Source of the DNA: RU20A sp042610495
GTDB taxonomy: Bacteria > Pseudomonadota > Alphaproteobacteria > Rhizobiales > Rhizobiaceae
Assembly (NCBI RefSeq): GCF_042610495.1
Contig: NZ_JBHGAP010000013.1
Location: forward strand, 62,001 to 126,000
Direction: 5' to 3'
DNA: 64,000 nt
A model generated the notes under the pieces. That model saw only the letters and a list, made by a program, of their open reading frames with translations, was not told the origin of the DNA and made no database searches. Made by a program: the position numbers and the translations under genes. Numbering within the stretch: position 1 is the stretch's first letter; every line of letters starts with the position of its first letter. Shown piece by piece: positions 35,171 to 44,294 of the stretch.

Positions 35171-35487
35171 AGATTAAAATCCAAACCTGAATCTTACGAC
35201 ACTCGAAAATTTCATCATGATCGTATAAACGAAATTTCAGGGTATCGCGGGTCAATTACTGTACCACGTTAACACACGCGCGTCGGTTAGGCAGCTGTAA
35301 TCCGCCTTCACCAATGGTGGACGTCAGCTTTGCGTTTCAGTCGAGTGTGTAATCCGTCCCGCATTTTAGCCTGATGCAGGCCTGCGGTTTTAAACAGGCA
35401 CACAAAAGTATACCCACAAAGCGGCATTAAAGTTGCGAATCAGCAGCAAATAATTCTCCTTGGTTGCGGCAGACGAGGGAAGAGTCG
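35171..35487. other. Divergent intergenic region, DUF3037 / cas3
   Basis: 317 bp, clearly more AT-rich than the flanking genes. The sequence TGTAATCCG occurs twice in direct orientation (near 35297 and 35349). The region must hold the promoter of the cas operon; no -35/-10 pair is convincing enough to call. Confidence 0.5.
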
Positions 35488-38055
35488 TTGTCCGCAGCAC
35501 TAACGTTACCCTGGGGCAAGCTGGGAGAGACAGGCAGCCACCATCTGGCGCATCACTGCGCCGATGTCGCGGCCTGCTTCGAGGCGCTCTGCGGGCTGCC
35601 TGTGGTGCGGCGGCGGCTGGACACGGCCGCCGGGCGGGCCTTGACGGATCAGGATGTGGCCCGGCTGGCGATGGTCGTTTTCCTGCATGATTGCGGCAAG
35701 CTGCATCCGGGCTTTCAGGTCCGCGCCCTGCCGCCAGGCGCCGGCTGGCCGGGCATTTTTCCGCGCGGGCACGTGGCGGAAGGTGCCGCACTTTTTGACG
35801 GCGTTGCCGACTTCGCCTATGCCGAGGCGCTGCATGTTGCCGCACTCACGGCCTGGGGCGTCGCGACGAATCTGCGGCAGGCAGCATTTGCCCATCACGG
35901 TCGCCCCTTCACTCTCACCGCTAGGGACCGAGAGGGATGGGTGCGCGTGGCGGCGGCGGGCTACGATCCACTTGCCGCGGCACAGGCCCTAGGCGGGCTG
36001 ATGCGAGACTGGTTTGACGCGGCCTTCGCGCTCGGCGGCGACCCGCTGCCGTCGGCGCCGTCCTTCCAGCATCTGTTCTGCGGGCTCGTGTCGCTGGCCG
36101 ACTGGCTGGGCTCGACGGAAGCGGTCTTTCCTTACGTGGCTGAGGCGGATGTGGCCTATATGGACCATGCCCGCCATCGGGTGGCGCAGGCCGTGGCGGG
36201 CATTGGCCTCGATGCAAGCCGGTTTCGCGCCGCCATGGCAGGGAAGGTGTGTTTCGAGACGGTTTCCGGCGGACATCCGCCGCGCCCGGCTCAGACGGTG
36301 ACCGCGGAATGGCCGCTCGACGATCCGCTTCTCATTCTGGAAGCCGAGACGGGCTCGGGAAAGACAGAGGCTGCGCTCTATCGCTTCGCGCAGCTTTTCG
36401 AGGCCGGGCTGGTGGACAGTCTCTATTTCGCGCTGCCGACCCGGGCCGCAGCCCGGCAGATCCATCAACGGGTGAATGATGCGCTCGTTCGCCTGATGGG
36501 CGCCGGGGCGCCGGAGGCGGCGCTCGCCGTACCGGGCTATCTCAAGGCCGGCGCGGTTTCAGGCCAGCGGCTGCCGGGCTTTCGCGTGCTGTGGGACGAC
36601 GATCCCGACGAGCCCCGACGCCTTGCGCGCTGGGCGGCGGAAAGCGGGCGGCGCATGCTGGCGGCGACCGTAGCGGTCGGCACGGTGGATCAGGCCATGC
36701 TCGCGGCGCTGCAGGTCAAACACGCTCATCTGCGCGCGGCCGCCCTGTCGCGGGCGCTGCTCGTGATCGACGAGGTTCATGCGTCCGACGCTTATATGAC
36801 AAACATCCAGTGCCATCTTCTAAACCTTCACCTGTCGCGCGGCGGGCACGCCATGCTGATGTCGGCCACGCTGGGGTCGGAAGCGCGGGCGCTTTGGCTC
36901 GGCACCGACCGCCGAACCCGGCGCGCACCGGATTTCGACACCGCCGTCGCCGCGCCATACCCGGCCGTCTGGGGGCGCAAGGGCGGGGTGAAAGCTGTCG
37001 CGACGGACGGCCAGCGGCAAAAAGATGTGGCGATGACGCTCGTCGCCGGGTGGTCCGGCGCCGAAGCGGCCATCCCTGCGGTCGCCGCAGCGCAGGCGGG
37101 CGCAAAAGTGCTCGTGATCCGCAACACGGTGCGCGCTGCGATCGAGACATTCGAAGCGATCAAAGCGCTCGGTGCCGGGGATCGGCTGCTGCAAGTGGCG
37201 GACGGCCCGGCGCTGCACCATTCGCGCTTTGCCGCCGAGGATCGCGCTCTGCTGGACGCGGCGGTCGAGGCGGCGCTCAGCCCCAAGGAAACGTATCGCC
37301 CGGTCGGCGGGTGGATCGTCGTGGGAACCCAGACACTCGAACAGAGCCTCGATATCGATGCGGATCTCCTTGTCACCGACCTCTGCCCGGTGGATGTGCT
37401 GCTCCAACGCCTCGGCCGGCTGCATCGGCATGCGCTGCCGCGCCCGGCGGGTTTCGAGGTGGCGCAGTGCATGGTCCTGACGCCGGAGGGCGGGCTGGAC
37501 CGGCTGACGGCGCCGGCATTCGACAACGGACTCGGGGCATTTCGCGACGGCGGCGGGGTCTATCGCAACCTGCATGCAGCGGAACTGACGCGCCGGTTCG
37601 CCATCGCCCATCCCGTCTGGAGCATTCCGGGTATGAACCGGCTGCTGGTGGAAAGCGCCACGCATCCGGAGCGGCTCGATGCCCTCGATGCCGAGCTCGG
37701 CGCGGCCTGGCAGGCCTATCGCGCCAACAGCTACGGCCGCGACATCGCCGAGGCGCAGAATGCCAAAGGCCTGCGCCTGCCGGTCGATCAAGATTTCATG
37801 GAACTTGCCCCTTTCGCGGACGAGGACACCCGAGTGCGCACCCGGTTGGGCGCTGAAGGGGCGCTCATTACCTTCAGCGCCCCGGTCACCGGCCCCTTCG
37901 GCGCCCCCGTCACCGGCATCACGCTGCCCGCCCACTGGTCCGGCCTGTATAGCGAAGAGCCCGTGGCGGCCGAGAACGACGGCGAGACGGTGCGGTTTTC
38001 GGTGATGGAGACAGGGTTTGTGTACGGGCGGCGCGGGCTGGAATGGAGGGATTGA
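35488..38055 (+). CDS. cas3: Cas3 nuclease-helicase, type I-E
   Basis: An 855-aa protein. The N-terminal HD domain has SHHLAHHCADVA and FLHDCGK (His67-Asp68). The superfamily-2 helicase has AETGSGKTEAAL (about 287-298), DEVH at 428-431, LMSATLG and the C-terminal RecA part GTQTLEQSLDID with LLQRLGRLHRH. It unwinds and degrades target DNA after Cascade binding. TTG at 35488 is chosen because GAGGGA lies 7 bp before it and the family homology begins there; TTG at 35464 is in frame. First gene of a tightly packed eight-gene operon. Confidence 0.95.
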   Translation: MSAALTLPWGKLGETGSHHLAHHCADVAACFEALCGLPVVRRRLDTAAGRALTDQDVARLAMVVFLHDCGKLHPGFQVRALPPGAGWPGIFPRGHVAEGAALFDGVADFAYAEALHVAALTAWGVATNLRQAAFAHHGRPFTLTARDREGWVRVAAAGYDPLAAAQALGGLMRDWFDAAFALGGDPLPSAPSFQHLFCGLVSLADWLGSTEAVFPYVAEADVAYMDHARHRVAQAVAGIGLDASRFRAAMAGKVCFETVSGGHPPRPAQTVTAEWPLDDPLLILEAETGSGKTEAALYRFAQLFEAGLVDSLYFALPTRAAARQIHQRVNDALVRLMGAGAPEAALAVPGYLKAGAVSGQRLPGFRVLWDDDPDEPRRLARWAAESGRRMLAATVAVGTVDQAMLAALQVKHAHLRAAALSRALLVIDEVHASDAYMTNIQCHLLNLHLSRGGHAMLMSATLGSEARALWLGTDRRTRRAPDFDTAVAAPYPAVWGRKGGVKAVATDGQRQKDVAMTLVAGWSGAEAAIPAVAAAQAGAKVLVIRNTVRAAIETFEAIKALGAGDRLLQVADGPALHHSRFAAEDRALLDAAVEAALSPKETYRPVGGWIVVGTQTLEQSLDIDADLLVTDLCPVDVLLQRLGRLHRHALPRPAGFEVAQCMVLTPEGGLDRLTAPAFDNGLGAFRDGGGVYRNLHAAELTRRFAIAHPVWSIPGMNRLLVESATHPERLDALDAELGAAWQAYRANSYGRDIAEAQNAKGLRLPVDQDFMELAPFADEDTRVRTRLGAEGALITFSAPVTGPFGAPVTGITLPAHWSGLYSEEPVAAENDGETVRFSVMETGFVYGRRGLEWRD

Positions 38056-38058
38056 CGC

Positions 38059-39666
38059 ATGACAACAGGGACACAATTCAACCTTCTCCTCCTGCCACTC
38101 CTCACCACCTCTCCCCCGGCGCGACTGACCCTGCCGGGGGTGCTCGCGGCGCTGGCGCGGGATAAAGTGGATGGGTTTGCGGCGCTGCGGCCGCACCAGA
38201 CGGCGAGTTGGCATATGTTTCTCGTCCAGCTCGCCGGCCTCGCTCTGCACCGGGCGGGGGTTGCGGACATTCCGGTGGACGAAGCGGACTGGGCAGCGCT
38301 GCTGCGCGGGCTGACGCCGGGCTTTGCGGGCGACGAACCGTGGTGCCTCGTTGTCAAGGACACGTCGACGCCGGCCTTCCTACAGCCGGCCATTCCCGAC
38401 GGTGTGACGCTCGGAAACCCGGTGGAGACGGCCGACGGGCTCGATCTTCTGATCACCTCGCGCAATCATGATCTCAAGCAGATGATCGCCCGCGCGGGTG
38501 CGGCGGAAGACTGGATCTACGCGCTCGTCTCACTGCAAACGGGCGAAGGCTATGGCGGGGCGGGAAATCAAGGTGTCGTGCGAATGAATGGCGGCTCCTC
38601 CTCCCGCGCCATGGTAACGCTGGCGCCGCTGTCGCCCGGCGAAGGCAGGGCGATGCGGGTGAGGCCCGGAGCATGGTTTCGACGCGACCTGCAGGTGCTG
38701 CTGGAGACGCGCGATCGGGTTCTGGATGAAACAGCCCTGCCCTATGCCGATGACGGGATCGGGCTCACATGGCTGGAGCCCTGGCCGGAGGGCGCGCAGC
38801 TAACGCTTCAACAGCTCGACATCTGGTTCATCGAAGTATGCCGGCGCGTTCGGCTCGACATGCGCGAAGGTCGCCTCGCGGCGACGAAGGGAACGTCGCG
38901 CGAGACGCGGATCGCAGCAAAGGCGAACAAGGGCAATCTGGAAGACCCCTGGGCGCCGGTCCACACGACGGAAGGCAAGAGCCTGACGATCGGCGACGAG
39001 GGTGATTTCGACTACGAGAAGTTAACGGACCTACTCTTCTCGGGTAACTGGACGCTGCCGCTTCTGGCGCGCCGCGCCGGTTTCGAGGGGGCGGCCACGC
39101 CGCTGGCGATCGTGGCGCAGGCGCTGGCGCGCGGCAACTCCAAGACCGGCGGCTATCGCTCCCGCGTGGTTCCCATCGAGAGCCGGCAGCTCATCGCCGA
39201 ATGGGGCGAAGCCATCTCCCAGGAAACGCTTCGCCGCCTTGCGCAGGAGCAAGTGGCCACGATCCGCTCGTTTGACAAGGCGCTCGGCTATGCGCTGGTG
39301 CTGGCGGCTGCCTCCGGCGAGGCCGAACGTATCAGCCGCGACAGCTACAGCCTGACGCACGCAGCGCGCGACCAGCTCGGCCGCTTTGCCGATACGATTT
39401 TCTTCGACCACCTGTGGCGTCGCTTCGCGGCGGAGACAAAGGACGAGGCGGCGCGGACGGCGGCGAAGACCGAATTTGCGCATGAGCTCTGGGTGCGGAC
39501 GCAGGCGCTGTTCGAGCAGGCCCTGCCCGATATGCCCTGCCATTCCCTTTATCGGCCGCGCGCCGAGGTCAGGGCGCGCCGCGCGCTCTTCTCGCGGGAG
39601 CTCAGGGAAAGTTACCCGCAGCTGTTTCAACGTCACGACCTGAAGGAGGTGGCAGACCATGGCTGA
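38059..39666 (+). CDS. casA: Cse1/CasA, Cascade large subunit (type I-E)
   Basis: A 535-aa protein (Cas8e). Family features are FNLLLLPLL at the N-terminus, LRPHQTASWHMFLVQLAGLAL, LLITSRNHDLKQ, the loop DWIYALVSLQTGEGYGGAGN and RMNGGSSSR. It recognises the PAM and recruits Cas3. The gene starts 4 bp after cas3 and overlaps casB by 8 bp. Confidence 0.95.
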   Translation: MTTGTQFNLLLLPLLTTSPPARLTLPGVLAALARDKVDGFAALRPHQTASWHMFLVQLAGLALHRAGVADIPVDEADWAALLRGLTPGFAGDEPWCLVVKDTSTPAFLQPAIPDGVTLGNPVETADGLDLLITSRNHDLKQMIARAGAAEDWIYALVSLQTGEGYGGAGNQGVVRMNGGSSSRAMVTLAPLSPGEGRAMRVRPGAWFRRDLQVLLETRDRVLDETALPYADDGIGLTWLEPWPEGAQLTLQQLDIWFIEVCRRVRLDMREGRLAATKGTSRETRIAAKANKGNLEDPWAPVHTTEGKSLTIGDEGDFDYEKLTDLLFSGNWTLPLLARRAGFEGAATPLAIVAQALARGNSKTGGYRSRVVPIESRQLIAEWGEAISQETLRRLAQEQVATIRSFDKALGYALVLAAASGEAERISRDSYSLTHAARDQLGRFADTIFFDHLWRRFAAETKDEAARTAAKTEFAHELWVRTQALFEQALPDMPCHSLYRPRAEVRARRALFSRELRESYPQLFQRHDLKEVADHG

Positions 39667-40210
39667 AACGTCCCGCGCACCGGATGAGGACGAGAAGGAT
39701 GCCAGCCCGAAGACAACGACCGCAGCGCTTGTCGGCGCGCTGATGCGGCTGGATCCGGGCTCCGTTGCGCGTCTGCGTCGCATGGACCCGCTCGGTCCCG
39801 GCGAGATCGCCTTCTGGCAGTTGGCGACCGATGCCAGGCATCCTTTGGCGGGGGACGCGACCGGCATGCAGTTCGTGAAGATCCTCGCGCTGCTGACGCC
39901 GCGCGGCAATGTGCGCTCGCGCGTGCCCTTTCACAAGATCGAGCAGCCGCTTGGCAAGGTTCTTGCCGAAGCCGGCTTTTCGGAAAAGCGGCTGGCGAGC
40001 TTCATGGCCCTGCCCTTCGGCTGGCGCGGCGAAGCGCTGGGACGCATCGCCCGCTTCCTGTTCGGCACCATGGAGAGCGGCGTCAACTGCGACGACATCC
40101 GCAGCCTCCTGTTCATCGACGATGTCTGGCCGCTGCGCCGCCTTGCCAAGACCTATTACGACGCATTCGATCGCGCCGCCTATGCCGCGAAAAAGGGAGA
40201 GACCCCATGA
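39659..40210 (+). CDS. casB: Cse2/CasB, Cascade small subunit (type I-E)
   Basis: A 183-aa helical protein. Cse2-typical parts are SVARLRRMDPLGPGEIAFWQL and the C-terminal LFIDDVWPLRRLAKTYYDAF. Two copies stabilise the R-loop in Cascade. It overlaps casA by 8 bp and cas7 by 4 bp. Confidence 0.93.
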   Translation: MAETSRAPDEDEKDASPKTTTAALVGALMRLDPGSVARLRRMDPLGPGEIAFWQLATDARHPLAGDATGMQFVKILALLTPRGNVRSRVPFHKIEQPLGKVLAEAGFSEKRLASFMALPFGWRGEALGRIARFLFGTMESGVNCDDIRSLLFIDDVWPLRRLAKTYYDAFDRAAYAAKKGETP

Positions 40211-41334
40211 CCACGTCCCGTTTCCTGCAGATCCACACGCTTCATGCCTATACGGCGGCGCTGCTCAACCGTGACGATACGGGGCAGGCCAAGCGGCTCG
40301 TCTATGGCGGCACGACGCGCACGCGCATTTCCTCGCAGAGCCTGAAGCGGCATTGGCGCCTTGCCGACAAGGACCCGCACGCCCTCCAGACACTGGCCGG
40401 TTATGTCGACAGTTTCCGCTCACGCGAGCTGGTGACAGAAAAGGTGATCCGCCCCTTGCGCGGCCGGTTTGCCGAAGAGATCGTCGACGCACTGGAGCCG
40501 GCCTTCCAGCGGCTCGTCTATGGCAAGAGCGGTGACAAGGGCAAGCAGAGCCGGCAGACCCTGCTGCTCGGCGCACCAGAGCTTGCCTTCCTCGCTGCCG
40601 GCGCGGAGGCGATCGCGGCCACGGCCGGCGATGCGAAAGCGGCCGAGAAAGCCGTGGACGCGTGGGCCAAGGACAAGACCTTCAAGGCGATGAGCGAGAA
40701 CAGCAAGCTGCCGGGCGGCCTGACAGCCGCCCTTTTCGGCCGCATGGTGACCTCCGATCCCGAGGCCAATATCGATGCGCCCGTGCATGTTGCCCACGCC
40801 TTTACCGTGCACCCGGCCGAAAGCGAGGACGATTACTTCACTGCCGTCGACGACCTGAAGCGTGAGGATGACGCGAACGGCGCCGACACGATCCAGGAGA
40901 CAGAACTGACCTCCGGCCTCTATTACGGCTATGTCGTGGTCGACCTGCCCGGCCTGATCCGAAACTGCGGCGAGGATCGCGAACTGGCGGGCCGCGTCGT
41001 GCACAACCTGCTCTACCTGATCGCCGAAGTTTCGCCTGGCGCCAAGCTCGGCTCGACGGCGCCCTATGGCCGTGCCGAACTCCTGCTGGCAGAGGCCGGC
41101 GACCGTCAGCCGCGTTCGCTGGCATCGGCCTATCGCCATGCGCTCCCCCACAGCTTTCCAGCGGCGCGCGATGCGCTCGCCGCGCAGTTGGCGGCCTTTG
41201 ACGAGGCCTACGCGACCGGCGAGGACCGGCGCCACCTGTGCACAGCGGGCAGCCTCCCGGATATCGCGAAAGGGTCGCTCGCGGACGTCGCGCGCTGGGC
41301 TTGCGAGACTGTGAAGGATGCGCCCGATGCATGA
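40207..41334 (+). CDS. cas7e: Cas7e/CasC, Cascade backbone (type I-E)
   Basis: A 375-aa RAMP-fold protein. Signature parts are QIHTLHAYTAALLNRDDTGQ, KRLVYGGTTRTRISSQSLKR, ALFGRMVTSDPEANIDAPVH, VAHAFTVHPAESEDDYFTAV and the C-terminal GSTAPYGRAELLL. Six copies form the crRNA-binding backbone. Overlaps casB (ATGA) and cas5 (8 bp). Confidence 0.95.
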   Translation: MTTSRFLQIHTLHAYTAALLNRDDTGQAKRLVYGGTTRTRISSQSLKRHWRLADKDPHALQTLAGYVDSFRSRELVTEKVIRPLRGRFAEEIVDALEPAFQRLVYGKSGDKGKQSRQTLLLGAPELAFLAAGAEAIAATAGDAKAAEKAVDAWAKDKTFKAMSENSKLPGGLTAALFGRMVTSDPEANIDAPVHVAHAFTVHPAESEDDYFTAVDDLKREDDANGADTIQETELTSGLYYGYVVVDLPGLIRNCGEDRELAGRVVHNLLYLIAEVSPGAKLGSTAPYGRAELLLAEAGDRQPRSLASAYRHALPHSFPAARDALAAQLAAFDEAYATGEDRRHLCTAGSLPDIAKGSLADVARWACETVKDAPDA

Positions 41335-42136
41335 TCGCCGCTGGCTGATCCTCGAGATCGAGGCGCCGCTGATTGCGTTCGGCGGCGTGGCGATCGACCA
41401 TATGGGCGTGACTCGCGACTTTCCGGCCGCCTCCATGCTGACGGGCCTCCTTGCCAATGCGCTCGGCTGGCAGCGCACCGACAGCGACCGCCATCAGGCG
41501 CTGCAGGACCGGCTGATCTTCGCGGCGCGTATCGACCGGGAGAGCCCCGCCGGCCTTCTGACGGACATGCAGAATGCGCAGCTGGAGAAGAAGGACCGCG
41601 CCTTCACGACCTGGGGCATCGTCGAGGGGCGCGACGGGGCAAGCTATGGCGCGCCGCACCGCCGCCGGCGCGACTACCATATGGATGCGCGGGTGGTGAT
41701 CGCGATCACTCTTGCGCCGTCCGAAGGCAATCGCGGCGTGCCGGGCGATTACGATCTTGACGGGCTGGCCGCCGCACTGCACCGGCCGGCCCGGCCGCTG
41801 TTCATCGGCCGCAAGACCTGCCTGCCCTCGCGTCCGCTTCTACCGGCACGGCAGAAGGACTGGTTCGTTGAGGCACCGGATGCCTATGGAGCCCTCGGCC
41901 GCGTACCCTGTTCTCCCTCCCCTGCGCCACGAGCCTTGTCGAAACGATCGGTCTCGCAGGGCACCCTGCCGGCCAGGCTGCGTGCCTTCTGGCCGCTCGG
42001 CGAGGGGCCGGAGCATGGCGATGCCGTTCACCGTATTCACGACCTGCCGGATCTGCGCAACTGGCGCTCCGGCCTGCATGGCGGAGTGCGTGCCGTTGTC
42101 GAAGGCGTGGTGATGGCAGGAGGGCCGACCGCATGA
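41327..42136 (+). CDS. cas5e: Cas5e/CasD (type I-E)
   Basis: A 269-aa RAMP protein. WLILEIEAPLIAFGGVAIDH, the Gly-rich start VTRDFPAASMLTGLLANALG and RRRRDYHMDARV are typical of the I-E Cas5 that holds the crRNA 5' handle. The ATG at 41327 lies inside the end of cas7 with AAGGA upstream; an ATG three codons earlier (41318) is possible. Confidence 0.93.
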   Translation: MHDRRWLILEIEAPLIAFGGVAIDHMGVTRDFPAASMLTGLLANALGWQRTDSDRHQALQDRLIFAARIDRESPAGLLTDMQNAQLEKKDRAFTTWGIVEGRDGASYGAPHRRRRDYHMDARVVIAITLAPSEGNRGVPGDYDLDGLAAALHRPARPLFIGRKTCLPSRPLLPARQKDWFVEAPDAYGALGRVPCSPSPAPRALSKRSVSQGTLPARLRAFWPLGEGPEHGDAVHRIHDLPDLRNWRSGLHGGVRAVVEGVVMAGGPTA

Positions 42137-42951
42137 GCGAGGAGACCATTCCCCCACTCACCCTGCTCAGCCTTCTCATCGATCTCCAGAGCCTGCGCCG
42201 TCTGGCGGCCTTGCGGGGCACCGGCGATGATGAGGGTCGCGCGCTGCACCACCTTCTCAGCGAGACCTTCGGCAAGGGCGCGCTGCAACCCTTCCGCCTG
42301 ATGCCGGCGCCCGGCGCCCGCAGCGCGACGCTCTATGCCTACAGCACAGCGACGGAGGACGCTCTTCGCGAGGCGCTGGACATTGCCGCGCCCGAACTCT
42401 TGCAGGCGCTTGGCACCGCGCATCTGGCGCTGCGCACCATGCCGGAGACCTGGCGGGAGGGCCGGCGGCTGGCCTTCGACCTGCGCGCGCGGCCCATGCG
42501 CCGTCTCTTGAAGCCGCTGGAAGGATGGAGCCGGGAGGAGCATCGACTGCATCTCAAGGGCAAGGCGGCAAGTGGCGCCATCCGCAAGGGGGCCGAGGTC
42601 GACGCCTTCCTGGTGGCGCGGCTGCGCCGCTTTCCGGACGGGATGCCCGATGATCCCGAGAACGAAGGCCTCTCGCGCGAGGCGGTCTATCGCGACTGGC
42701 TGGCGGAGCGCCTGTCGGGCGCCGCAACGCTCGATCTCGCCCGCACCCGCATGGTCGGGTTTGCCCGCGTGCGCACCCGACGGCACGATCAGGAGGGCGG
42801 CGAAGCCAGTTCCGAAGGGCCGGATGCAACCTTCCACGGCGAACTGACGGTCACCGACGGCGCAGCTTTCTCACGGCTGCTGGCGCGCGGCGTGGGACGG
42901 CACACCGCCTATGGCTTTGGCATGCTGCTGCTGCGGCCGGGGGGCGCGTGA
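42133..42951 (+). CDS. cas6e: Cas6e/CasE, crRNA-processing endoribonuclease
   Basis: A 272-aa protein. Cas6e parts include LHHLLSETFGKGALQPFRLMP, FDLRARPMRR and the C-terminal G-rich loop LLARGVGRHTAYGFGMLLLR. It cuts the repeat hairpin; by analogy the cut falls after base 21, leaving the 8-nt handle AUAGACCC. It is the only Cas6 in the window, so it would process all crRNAs here. Overlaps cas5 by 4 bp. Confidence 0.94.
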   Translation: MSEETIPPLTLLSLLIDLQSLRRLAALRGTGDDEGRALHHLLSETFGKGALQPFRLMPAPGARSATLYAYSTATEDALREALDIAAPELLQALGTAHLALRTMPETWREGRRLAFDLRARPMRRLLKPLEGWSREEHRLHLKGKAASGAIRKGAEVDAFLVARLRRFPDGMPDDPENEGLSREAVYRDWLAERLSGAATLDLARTRMVGFARVRTRRHDQEGGEASSEGPDATFHGELTVTDGAAFSRLLARGVGRHTAYGFGMLLLRPGGA

Positions 42952-42952
42952 C

Positions 42953-43933
42953 ATGCTAATCGGCCGCCTTGGCCTGGAAAAGGCGCGCATCCCCCACTCC
43001 GACCGGCACGGCCTCGTCTGGCTCGACCGCGGGCGGCTGGAGTTGGAGGACGGGTGCCTGCGTTTCGTAACGGCCGGCGGCGGAGAGCTTGCGCCCGGCA
43101 ACTACCAGATCCCGCATCAGGGCCTGTCGATCATCCTCCTCGGCCCGGGCTCCAGCGTCACGCATGATGCGCTGAGGCTTCTTGCCCGGCATGGCTGCGC
43201 GCTGGCAGCGATCGGCGAAGGGGCCGTTCGCTTCTACACCGCACCGCCGCTGATGCCGGATACGTCGGCGCTGGCGCGCGAGCAGGTGCGCCGCTGGGCA
43301 GACCCGAAAGCCCGCATGGAGGTGGCCCGCGCCATGTATGCGATCCGCTTCGACGAGATCGTGCCCACCCGCGACATCGAGGTGCTGCGCGGCCAGGAGG
43401 GCGCGCGCATCAAGCGCAGCTACCAGCTCGCCGCCGAGCGGCACGGCGTGCCCTGGAAGGGCCGTAACTACGACCGGACCAACCCCAATGCCGGCGATCT
43501 TCCCAATCAGGCGATCAACCACGCGGCCAGCGCCATGCGCGCCGCCGCTGCCGTGGCCGTCGCCAGCACGGCAACCATTCCCCAGCTCGGCTTCGTGCAC
43601 GAGGATTCCGGCCAGTCCTTCGTGCTCGATGTCGCCGATCTCTATCGGCACGACGTGACGCTCGACATCGCCTTCGGCGCCGCCAGGGAGGCGATGAAGA
43701 CGGGGGAGCCCGTGGAACGCCTGACGCGCCGGCGCGCCGCCCGGCTCTTTCGCCAGCGGGATGTCATCGCCTCCATGATCGACCGGATCAAGCTTCTGGT
43801 GGGTCAGGACGCGGAAGAGGACGACGTCCAAGGCGCTTTGAACGCTGGACGCGTCGTCGGCAGCCAAAGCGTCAGGACGAAGCAAGCCAGCGACGAAGAT
43901 GCCGACACCGCAGGACCTGAGGATTTCGACTGA
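42953..43933 (+). CDS. cas1e: Cas1 integrase, type I-E
   Basis: A 326-aa protein. Features are IPHQGLSIILLGPGSSVTHDA, CALAAIGEGAVRFY, LPNQAINHAASAM and the metal-site region LGFVHEDSGQSFVLDVADL. It integrates new spacers together with Cas2. ATG at 42953 begins the family homology (MLIGRLGLEKARIPHSDRHG). It ends with a low-complexity tail of about 35 residues (TKQASDEDADTAGPEDFD). Confidence 0.96.
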   Translation: MLIGRLGLEKARIPHSDRHGLVWLDRGRLELEDGCLRFVTAGGGELAPGNYQIPHQGLSIILLGPGSSVTHDALRLLARHGCALAAIGEGAVRFYTAPPLMPDTSALAREQVRRWADPKARMEVARAMYAIRFDEIVPTRDIEVLRGQEGARIKRSYQLAAERHGVPWKGRNYDRTNPNAGDLPNQAINHAASAMRAAAAVAVASTATIPQLGFVHEDSGQSFVLDVADLYRHDVTLDIAFGAAREAMKTGEPVERLTRRRAARLFRQRDVIASMIDRIKLLVGQDAEEDDVQGALNAGRVVGSQSVRTKQASDEDADTAGPEDFD

Positions 43934-44250
43934 TGCCGATGGTGGTGATCCTGACGCGCGACGTGGAAGACCGCTACCGCGGCTTTCTTGGCTCGGCCAT
44001 GCTGGAGCTTTCCGCCGGCGTCTACGCCCATCCGCGCATGAGCGCTGGCGTGCGCGGCCGCATCTGGTCGGTGCTCGCAGACTGGCACAGCCAGCTCCAG
44101 CGCGGCAGCATCGTGATGACCTACGCCGACAGTGCAGCCAATGGCGGCCTCGGCCTCTCCACCCTTGGCGAACCACCCCGACAGATCGTGCCCCACGACG
44201 CCATGCTCCTCGTCCGCCGTCCCCTTGCCACCGGTGACACCAACCGTTGA
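43933..44250 (+). CDS. cas2e: Cas2, type I-E (CasE-type)
   Basis: A 105-aa protein typical of Cas2 of E. coli type: MPMVVILTRDVEDRYRGFL, SAGVYAHPRMSAGVR and IWSVL. It forms the Cas1-Cas2 acquisition complex. Its start overlaps the cas1 stop. The CRISPR array begins 44 bp after its stop codon. Confidence 0.95.
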   Translation: MPMVVILTRDVEDRYRGFLGSAMLELSAGVYAHPRMSAGVRGRIWSVLADWHSQLQRGSIVMTYADSAANGGLGLSTLGEPPRQIVPHDAMLLVRRPLATGDTNR

Positions 44251-44257
44251 CCGCTCT

Positions 44258-44285
44258 TTGACATCGTAGCGTTTTCAGCTATTTA
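44258..44285 (+). promoter_or_regulatory. Leader promoter of the CRISPR array
   Basis: TTGACA (44258-44263), a 16-bp spacer and TATTTA (44280-44285) give a good sigma70-type promoter. Transcription would start at about 44292, only a few bases before the first repeat. The whole cas2-to-repeat gap is 44 bp, so this is the complete leader. Confidence 0.65.
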
Positions 44286-44294
44286 AGAGGCAGA

